Shown: positions 21,861 to 26,410 of the stretch, piece after piece
Layout: every line of letters begins with the position of its first letter
Position numbering within the stretch: position 1 is the stretch's first letter
Origin: OMOG01 sp041485845
GTDB lineage: Bacteria > Acidobacteriota > Terriglobia > Bryobacterales > Bryobacteraceae
Direction: 5' to 3'
Length of the DNA stretch: 26,410 nucleotides
NCBI GenBank assembly: GCA_041485845.1
Contig: JBGPKH010000037.1
Location: 1 to 26,410, forward strand
Translations under genes and position numbers: made by a program
The notes under the pieces: model-generated
Databases searched by the model: none
Told to the model about the DNA's origin: nothing
The model's input: only the letters and a program-made list of their open reading frames with translations

Positions 21861-21972
21861 CGGCGCCGATAGTGAAGATCACGGCGTAGCGGTGGATGTT
21901 CTTTTCCACCGCCTCCCAACGCTCGCCGAGGAAGTAGCCGAGCCCGACAAAAGTAGAGACCCACAGCACCGC
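21784..21972 (-). pseudogene. 3' stub of a DedA-family membrane protein gene
   Basis: The minus-strand frame reads LWVSTFVGLGYFLGERW, then EAVEKNIHRYAVIFTIGAAI and ends in KRARR. It matches the C-terminus of the complete DedA protein at 25820-26407 almost residue for residue, with one V/I change and two extra LWKR-type units from the 15-bp repeat. The first two thirds of the gene are missing: the homology stops at 21972, where a TonB-receptor fragment begins. No start codon or ribosome site of its own is expected to be used. Confidence 0.85.
21795..21839. repeat. 15-bp tandem repeat, three units, in two overlapping reading frames
   Basis: CTCTCTTCCACGGGG, CTCTCTTCCACAGGA and CTCTCTTCCACAGAA follow each other at 21795, 21810 and 21825. 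The right copy of the long repeat has a single unit at 25831-25845. As 15 is a multiple of three, expansion keeps both the symporter frame (LSSTG units) and the DedA frame on the other strand (LWKR units) open. Confidence 0.9.
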
Positions 21973-22310
21973 CGCACCGGCGCCGCGCGCTCCCGCACCA
22001 ACATCGCCGACTTCTTTAGCAACGGCGTGGTGGCCCGCGGGTTGGTCGACGGAGGAATCCTGCTGCCCACGCGCGAGTCGCTTGCCGAGGTGCAGGACCG
22101 CGTCCTCGGCGCGGGAGTCTCATCCGACCCATGTTCACGACCGTCGGCGGGTATGCCACGTTCGGAATCCGCGCCGGAAACCGCCTGGGCGAGCGACAGG
22201 ATCTCGCGCTCGAGCTGGAGAACCTCACCGGCCGCAACTACCGCAGCCTCAATTGGGGACTGGATGCTCCCGGACGTGGAGTGTTCGTGCGCTACAGCGT
22301 GCGCTGGTAG
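21973..22310 (+). pseudogene. 3' remnant of a TonB-dependent receptor-type outer-membrane protein
   Basis: One frame reads RSRTNIADFFSNGVVARGLV then LPTRESLAEVQDRVLGAG, and after a one-base loss near 22130 (a CCCC run shortened before ATG) a second frame reads PMFTTVGGYATFGIRAG, DLALELENLTGRNYRS and ends FVRYSVRW with TAG at 22308-22310. The ...NLTGRNYRS...GLDAPGRGVFVRY...RW pattern, with a terminal aromatic residue, is the last strands of a TonB-dependent receptor barrel. The plug and most of the barrel are missing and the frame is broken, so it cannot work. It is joined directly to the DedA stub. Confidence 0.75.
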
Positions 22311-22756
22311 CGTCGTGCGCGCCCGCAACGCGCAGAATTGGCATTGCGCCCTTGACTGGGACTTCACGGGAGTGATCTCCCAGAACCCCGTTTAATTAAC
22401 TGGCCAATCATGATGCCCGCTTTGGTCTAACTGCCGCAGGCTCTATAGGTTAGGGGCGCATGCACAGATCGGACCAGTTAAACGCGCTAATAACGGCCAA
22501 TCTGTTTGATTCTAGATCGCTTACGCTGGGGGCTGCGGGTCAAACAGATTGGCCGGTATAAAAGTGTATCCAGGGAGTATCAGGCCGGCGGCACTTCTAC
22601 GAGACGGCGACCACGTGGGCAGGTGGATCAACCGGTGCTTGGGGAGTCCGTCACTCTCGGTCTTTACGGCTGCGTCCTACGAGTGAACGCTCCACTCCGG
22701 GCGCCGCGGACTGCAGAAACCGCGTGGCTCTCTGCTAAACTACTGGCGTAGCGACT
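22311..22756. other. Gene-free stretch with inverted repeats upstream of the HEPN-like gene
   Basis: No convincing gene lies here; an 81-codon plus frame (22506-22751) has no recognisable content. The stretch holds the 16-bp inverted repeat at 22494-22555 and a looser inverse pair, GTTTAATTAACTGGCC near 22390 and GGACCAGTTAAAC near 22471. GGCCAATC also occurs a third time near 22402. A TGCTAAACT box at 22733-22741, like the one before the 44-residue gene at 19987, may be an extended -10 for the HEPN-ATPase pair. Confidence 0.5.
22494..22555. repeat. Perfect 16-bp inverted repeat with 30-base loop
   Basis: CGGCCAATCTGTTTGA at 22494-22509 and its exact inverse TCAAACAGATTGGCCG at 22540-22555 flank 30 bases. 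It lies inside the island and away from any stop codon, with no T-run, so a terminator is less likely than a recombination site, element end or protein-binding palindrome. Confidence 0.85.
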
Positions 22757-23273
22757 ATGCCTGGATCAACTGATGAGCGAAGGGCGCTTGAACTGCTCAA
22801 GAACCACGCTGAATTCAAGGCGACGTTGGTTTCGCTGACTATGAATGGCGACCTCCCGATTTTGGAGTCGCATGTGTATGCAGTTGCTCGAAAATGGTTT
22901 GAACTCGCGAGAATGCACTACGCGGATGCGTCAGCTGTTGACGCCGGGGCGAATCCACGCTCGGTGTATTCCCGTACGTACTACGGCCTACAACGCGTCT
23001 AAGGCCGTGCGTTATGTGGTGCGAGGCTTTGTGAGCCTGCGGGGAGATGATCACAAGAAGGTGGCGGATCTTCCGGGCAGCTTCCCAGACGTCGATTCCT
23101 GGGTCTCAAAGTTGCCGCTCCTCTATGAACACAGACTCCGAGCGGACTACGACAACTGGTCAGACACCGCCGCCGAGAATGTGCTTGCGCCTGCGGATTG
23201 TCTGGCTATCGCGGCCGAGTTTCTCAGAGCTGCGGAGCAATTCTTGCTCGTAGACTATGGACTGAAGATATGA
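22757..23273 (+). pseudogene. HEPN-domain protein gene, frame broken once
   Basis: Two frames join to one HEPN-like protein of about 172 residues. The first, from the ATG at 22757, gives an N-terminal helical part and reaches NPRSVYSRTYY; near 22985 the frame changes and continues AYNASKAVRYVVRGF, GDDHKKVADLP, LRADYDNWS and AAEFLRAAEQFL to TGA at 23271-23273. SRxYYAxYNAxKA, a DDH segment and RxxADYD are the pattern of HEPN (higher eukaryote and prokaryote nucleotide-binding) proteins, many of which are RNases or toxin partners. Loss of two bases (GCGGCC to GGCC) would explain the break and restore YYAAYN; sequencing error or recoding are alternatives. The canonical RxxxxH RNase motif is not clearly visible. 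The stop overlaps the ATPase start as ATGA. Confidence 0.7.
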
Positions 23274-24829
23274 TGCGAACCACCTTGGCTATGGACTTGG
23301 AGCAGGCACAGGCTGAAGCATCTGGGCTCTTTGCGCAATCGTTGGGCCTGCCGGAAGTGAATACGGTTATTGAATTGGTAGGAACTGAGGAGTTTCTAAA
23401 GTTTCAGGTGGGGCGCCGTGCACCAGTCTACGACCATGCCCTCCGCGAAACTCTCGAGGGGTTGCCAGATGCGAACCCGTATCGCGGCTTGCTCGGGCTA
23501 CAAATCGATCCACCTGAACGTTTCCCTGATTCAATGGAGGCCAACGTCCTTCGTGGTCTACTGGTTCGATCAACGCGGCCGATAGCAGGCCAGCCGCCTC
23601 CGCACGCGTTTCCAGGGCAGTATGTGCCGTTTCAGAACAACGAAGAAACCCAAGCAATTCAGCCAGCAACTCATCTCATCGTAGGACGCCGTGGCGTCGG
23701 CAAGACCACCCTGATTTTTAAGGCAAAGGAGCTTCTCGAAAGATCCCGGAGCTTGCCAGTAGTGTTGGATATGCAGCCGTACAGCAGTTCCGAGGACTCG
23801 GTTTTGATCGACGTCTTAACGGACCTCGCGAAAGAAATTGCGAAAGTCGCTACTAGGAAGCATCCGAAGGCTTCGGCCGCGATCAAGAAGCTGGACCAGT
23901 TCGCCGATGACTTGTTCAATGGTGTAACGAAGCCGGAGCGGGCGAGCGCGGCACTCCGAAGAGCAATTTCGGCAGTGACAACAGCCGTCGACGCAGAGCT
24001 ATTTGTCTTCTTAGATGACTATCATTTGCTGCACGCCGACCAGCAGCCGAAAGTAATGGAGGCGATTCACGGCGGGCTCAAGGGGGCAAGAGGGTGGCTG
24101 AAGGTGGCAGGGCTCCGCTCACTACTGCGAGTATACGATCCTACAACAAAGAAGGGTCTTCAGAGTCCGGGCGACGCACAAGTGATCTCGCTTGATCTGA
24201 CGCTAGTGGACCCCGAGGCTGCGGAAGGACACCTGCGAAGCATTGTTCTAAATTTTCTCAGGCTTGTCGGTGTGGATAAGTTGGGAGTTGCGGTCGCAGA
24301 AGGAGCATTTCATCGGCTTTTGTGGGCCAATGCGGGAGTGCCCCGCGATTTCCTTCAGATGTTTTCCAAATCCATCGAGCACGCAAGGAGAGCGGGCCGC
24401 CACAGAGTGGAGTTGAGCGACGCAAATCTTGCTATAGGCGAGTTTGGCCGACAAAAGATGGCCGAACTAGAGGAAGACGCGCGGAATGAACAGAATCTGC
24501 TCAAGAGGGCTCTCGAAGCTATTGAGGCGCACTGCCTCGAATCAGACAAGAAAAAGGTCAATGCATTCCTGATTAGGAGCGAATCGAGCGAGGAATACAA
24601 GGCGGTACAGACGCTCAGCGACCTGCGGTTACTGCATATACTGCATCAGACTATCACTCCGCACAAAGCCGGTGAACGATACGAGGCTTACATGCTCGAT
24701 TATTCCTTTTTCACTGGTTTCCGACAAAGGCGTAATATCGAACAAATGTTGCCGGAAGATGGAAAGCAGTTCAAAGCGAAACAACTCAGAAAGATACCGA
24801 TCCTCCCCCAGGGGTTTCTGAAGACATAG
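23270..24829 (+). CDS. P-loop ATPase (AAA/STAND-like), partner of the HEPN protein
   Basis: A 519-residue protein from the double ATG at 23270, which overlaps the HEPN-like stop. Residues 1-130 are a helical N-terminal region with no family I recognise. Walker A is GRRGVGKTTL (139-148), Walker B LFVFLDDYH (244-252), a sensor-1-like strand LKVAGLRS (277-284) and an ANAGVPRDFLQMF segment (353-365) that resembles the GxP region of ORC/STAND-type ATPases. The C-terminal part (about 390-515) looks like a coiled segment followed by a winged helix (TLSDLRLLHILHQ, GERYEAYMLDYSFF). It could control the HEPN partner by ATP-dependent sensing, but that is inference from the pairing. The DNA is less GC-rich than the flanks. 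No known defence family name could be attached. Confidence 0.85.
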   Translation: MMRTTLAMDLEQAQAEASGLFAQSLGLPEVNTVIELVGTEEFLKFQVGRRAPVYDHALRETLEGLPDANPYRGLLGLQIDPPERFPDSMEANVLRGLLVRSTRPIAGQPPPHAFPGQYVPFQNNEETQAIQPATHLIVGRRGVGKTTLIFKAKELLERSRSLPVVLDMQPYSSSEDSVLIDVLTDLAKEIAKVATRKHPKASAAIKKLDQFADDLFNGVTKPERASAALRRAISAVTTAVDAELFVFLDDYHLLHADQQPKVMEAIHGGLKGARGWLKVAGLRSLLRVYDPTTKKGLQSPGDAQVISLDLTLVDPEAAEGHLRSIVLNFLRLVGVDKLGVAVAEGAFHRLLWANAGVPRDFLQMFSKSIEHARRAGRHRVELSDANLAIGEFGRQKMAELEEDARNEQNLLKRALEAIEAHCLESDKKKVNAFLIRSESSEEYKAVQTLSDLRLLHILHQTITPHKAGERYEAYMLDYSFFTGFRQRRNIEQMLPEDGKQFKAKQLRKIPILPQGFLKT

Positions 24830-25021
24830 ATCTCAAGAACACGGCTCGCTCGTGCAGAATTCGAGCTTGCGCCCCAAGGCGCCTTCGGACATCTGACCGG
24901 ACGCAGAGCACTTGACCGCATCACGCCCGACTCGTGGAGCGCCAGAGGAACCCCAAGTCCCGTTATGGGAGAGATTACTGATTCTTCCCGTGAAACGCCG
25001 TCCACGGTAGCGTCGGGCCGC

Positions 25022-25366
25022 TCAGCAAGCGCCGCTTCCGGACGAGCGAAGGGCCTCCTCGACCGCCTTAGGGTTCTTCGCAATGACGACAAGCAGGGTG
25101 CGCGCAGGCCCTTCCGGCTGCCGATGACCCTGTTCCCAGTTTTGAATCGAATCCAGCGAGAATCCGAATTTTGCAGCAAACTGCGTTTGACTCAATCCCA
25201 TCCTGGCACGCAGTTTTCGCACGTCCACCTGCGGCGCCGGGACGTAGGTGACTCGCACGCGGACTGGCTTGCCTTGCACCCAGTCGCGTGCCTGCTGTGC
25301 GCTGCGCAGCAACTTGTCTCCAAATGAACTCTCTTCCTGCCGCTTCTGACGGCTGGCTCGTTTCAT
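25022..25366 (-). CDS. Xre-type HTH antitoxin (NadS/HigA-like)
   Basis: A 114-residue protein from the ATG at 25366, chosen because it overlaps the toxin stop as ATGA; an upstream ATG at 25387 in the same frame would overlap the toxin further. Residues about 1-45 are basic and flexible (KRASRQKRQEESSFG), with DWVQGKPVRVRVTYVP typical of NadS-like antitoxins. Residues about 47-95 form the helix-turn-helix: VRKLRARMGLSQTQFAAKFG then SLDSIQNWEQGHRQP. It should bind the toxin and repress the operon promoter. The order toxin first, antitoxin second is the HigBA arrangement. Confidence 0.88.
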   Translation of the reverse strand: MKRASRQKRQEESSFGDKLLRSAQQARDWVQGKPVRVRVTYVPAPQVDVRKLRARMGLSQTQFAAKFGFSLDSIQNWEQGHRQPEGPARTLLVVIAKNPKAVEEALRSSGSGAC

Positions 25367-25707
25367 CTCGGTTTCTTCTCCTTGCAATCCGATTTCAGGG
25401 CGCGCAGTTGCCTGATGAGGGCCTTCCTCTGTCGCGCCGACAAATCGGTCTGGATATTCTTCGCGAAAATCGCCATCAGGAACAAGGGAACGTAGATGTC
25501 GTGAAAGTAGTAAATGACACGCGATCCGCCTCGTTTGCCTCTACCTTTAGCTGTCCACCGCAGCTTCCGCAACCCGCCGGTCTCCGGTATCACGCCGCCT
25601 GCTTCAGGATGCAGTGCGACATATACGATCAGGTCGTCATGCTCATCTTCTGAAAGCACGCCCTTCACATCGGCCAGGAACTCTTCTGTCTCTACGACCG
25701 CGATCAT
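25363..25707 (-). CDS. RelE/HigB-family toxin
   Basis: A 114-residue protein that starts at the ATG at 25707 behind a GGGGTGAG ribosome site. The fold pattern fits RelE/HigB2-type mRNA interferases: a helical start (FLADVKGVLSEDEHDDLIVYV), then the basic core GGLRKLRWTAKGRGKRGGSR (44-63) followed by VIYYF and LFLMAIFAKN, and a final helix ending KKPR. These toxins cut mRNA on the ribosome; Arg and Lys residues in the core would contact RNA. It is translated with the antitoxin (ATGA overlap). A TATACT box lies 14 to 19 bases before the start codon (complement of 25721-25726). It is a stabilising or defence module of the island. Confidence 0.88.
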   Translation of the reverse strand: MIAVVETEEFLADVKGVLSEDEHDDLIVYVALHPEAGGVIPETGGLRKLRWTAKGRGKRGGSRVIYYFHDIYVPLFLMAIFAKNIQTDLSARQRKALIRQLRALKSDCKEKKPR

Positions 25708-25766
25708 TGCTCACCCCACTAGTATACGCCAATGACGGATGGGCGTAGCGAGCAGGGCCTTCCGTC

Positions 25767-25978
25767 CCTGTGGTACAACTTGATCGGCTGCGTGGTGGTG
25801 GTGGTGACGGCCCTCGTGGTTACCGCCGCGCTCTCTTCCACAGAAACCAGGCGGCAATCAGGATAGCGGCGCCGATAGTGAAGATCACGGCGTAGCGGTG
25901 GATGTTCTTTTCCACCGCCTCCCAGCGCTCGCCGAGGAAATAGCCGAGCCCGATAAATGTCGAGACCCACAGCACCGC
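25767..25978. repeat. Right copy of the long direct repeat spanning the SSS/DedA junction
   Basis: These 212 bases match 21731-21972 apart from two missing 15-bp units and about nine substitutions. The left edge, at CCTGTGGTACAAC, is the point where symporter homology starts abruptly within the gene; beyond the right edge the DedA gene continues intact. It defines the right boundary of the island. Confidence 0.9.
25768..25866 (+). pseudogene. 3' stub of an SSS symporter gene
   Basis: In frame with the complete symporter at 20133-21860, this reads LWYNLIGCVVVVVTALVV and ends STETRRQSG before TAG at 25864-25866. It has a single LSST unit instead of three. No start codon or upstream coding sequence belongs to it: the homology begins at 25767 next to the toxin promoter region. 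It is the right-hand half of the duplicated junction and shows that the intact DedA gene originally lay tail to tail with a symporter. Confidence 0.85.
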
Positions 25979-26407
25979 GCCGCTGTAGGCGTACAGCCCG
26001 AACTGGTGGGATTCGAGGTTGCTGATGCCGGCGGCGTAGGCGGTGACGTGGCGCACGCCGGGGATGAAGTAGCCGAACGTCAGGCCCCAGTGTCCCACGC
26101 GCTCGAACCAGGCGTGCGCTTTATTGATGTGATCCTCGCGAATACGCAGGTACCTGCCGTAGCGGTGAATCAGCTTGAGACCGAACACGCGCCCGAGCGT
26201 GTAGCTGATGGTAATGCCGCACCCGCTGCCGGCCAGCGCGGCGGCAAACGCCAGCGGCAGGGAAAGGTGGCCCGTGAATACCAGGTAGCCGGTGAAGGTG
26301 AGGAGCGTTTCGTCGGGCACCGGCAGGCCGACGATCCCGAACACCAGGAGACCGAAAATAGCCCCATACCCGTACTGCGCGATCCAGGCGAGAACTTGTT
26401 GTTCCAT
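25820..26407 (-). CDS. DedA-family (SNARE-associated/VTT domain) inner-membrane protein
   Basis: A 195-residue protein, complete; the ATG at 26407 is 3 bases from the window end, so its ribosome site is not visible. Membrane segments lie near 12-30, 40-68, 103-125 and 135-182. The VTT-domain features are present: GLPVPDETLLTFTGYL near the first re-entrant loop and GYFIPGVRHVTAYAAG, the conserved F/Y...PGxR...G segment. DedA proteins are linked to flipping of polyprenyl or phospholipid carriers and to membrane homeostasis; the substrate here is unknown. The 3' end overlaps a symporter stub on the other strand, and is repeated as a stub at 21784-21972. Confidence 0.92.
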   Translation of the reverse strand: MEQQVLAWIAQYGYGAIFGLLVFGIVGLPVPDETLLTFTGYLVFTGHLSLPLAFAAALAGSGCGITISYTLGRVFGLKLIHRYGRYLRIREDHINKAHAWFERVGHWGLTFGYFIPGVRHVTAYAAGISNLESHQFGLYAYSGAVLWVSTFIGLGYFLGERWEAVEKNIHRYAVIFTIGAAILIAAWFLWKRARR

Positions 26408-26410
26408 GGG

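Larger units (their letters stand above)
21731..21972. repeat. Left copy of a long direct repeat spanning the SSS/DedA gene junction
   Basis: These 242 bases match 25767-25978 in the same orientation. The only length difference is two extra 15-bp units here (21795-21824). After removing them both copies are 212 bases with about nine substitutions by eye, most of them in the last 70 bases. The copy covers the symporter 3' end and the last 62 codons of a DedA gene on the other strand. Its right edge is the sharp junction with a TonB-receptor fragment. Confidence 0.9.
21973..25766. mobile_element. Putative 3.8-kb genomic island between direct repeats
   Basis: The segment between the two copies of the SSS/DedA junction holds a TonB-receptor stub, an inverted repeat, a HEPN-like gene with ATPase, and a toxin-antitoxin pair. 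The DNA from about 22380 on is less GC-rich than the flanks. Its edges break the DedA gene on the left and a symporter 3' end on the right, so recombination between the repeats would remove the segment and restore one intact locus. No integrase, recombinase or transposase is visible inside, so how it entered is unknown; duplication with capture of foreign DNA is an alternative. Confidence 0.65.

Noticed and set aside
22506..22751. 81-codon plus frame upstream of the HEPN-like gene
   Set aside because: It begins inside the inverted repeat, lacks a ribosome site and shows no recognisable motif.
24830..25021. Possible extra gene or terminator between the ATPase and antitoxin genes
   Set aside because: The only structure is a short GCGCC/GGCGC inverse without a T-run, and frames here are short and featureless.

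Overview
The window is GC-rich bacterial DNA that looks acidobacterial, most like the Solibacter/Bryobacter group. The reasons are a CE15-type glucuronoyl esterase, paired Hanks-type kinases fused to TolB/PD40 beta-propellers, several SSS symporters, a TonB-receptor remnant and many short dispersed palindromes between genes. This assignment rests on gene content only. No rRNA, tRNA, CRISPR array or replication origin was seen.

Layout. 1-3180 is a patchwork: the tail of an IS3-type transposase, a secreted trypsin-TPR protein (minus), a decayed 3' end of an acyl-CoA carboxylase beta subunit, and a small HTH/coiled-coil protein coupled to a DUF2238 (YjdF-like) membrane protein. 3779-8438 (minus) holds a LigB/DODA-type dioxygenase and a compact run of HpcH/HpaI aldolase, SSS symporter, SAM methyltransferase and GT2 glycosyltransferase; the last three are joined by 4-bp stop/start overlaps. 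A palindromic operator candidate and one copy of a dispersed repeat separate the aldolase from rsgA. 8630-13396 carries rsgA, a nucleoside hydrolase (minus), a DinB-like protein, an unknown secreted protein and the CE15-like esterase. 13434-19078 (minus) carries two paralogous kinase/propeller proteins: the upstream one has lost catalytic residues (pseudokinase) and is coupled by ATGA to an apparently active one. 19428-21860 holds a small unknown ORF with a hairpin over its ribosome site, a 44-aa one-helix membrane protein, and an SSS symporter coupled to it.

The most unusual region is 21731-25978. The junction of two tail-to-tail genes, the SSS symporter (+) and a DedA-family gene (-), occurs twice: at 21731-21972 and at 25767-25978. 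Removing two extra copies of a 15-bp unit from the left version makes both 212 bp long, with about nine substitutions. The left copy has the complete symporter and a DedA stub; the right copy has a symporter stub and the complete DedA. Between them lie 3.8 kb of visibly less GC-rich DNA: a TonB-receptor stub, a 16-bp perfect inverted repeat, a frameshifted HEPN-like gene overlapping a P-loop ATPase gene, and a RelE/HigB-type toxin with an Xre-type antitoxin. This reads as an acquired island whose loss by recombination between the repeats would restore one intact SSS/DedA locus. The HEPN-ATPase pair is the best candidate for an undescribed, possibly defence-related, module.

Functional themes are transport and breakdown of plant-derived compounds (symporters, sugar-acid aldolase, glucuronoyl esterase, nucleoside hydrolase), Ser/Thr signalling, and a mobile or defence island.
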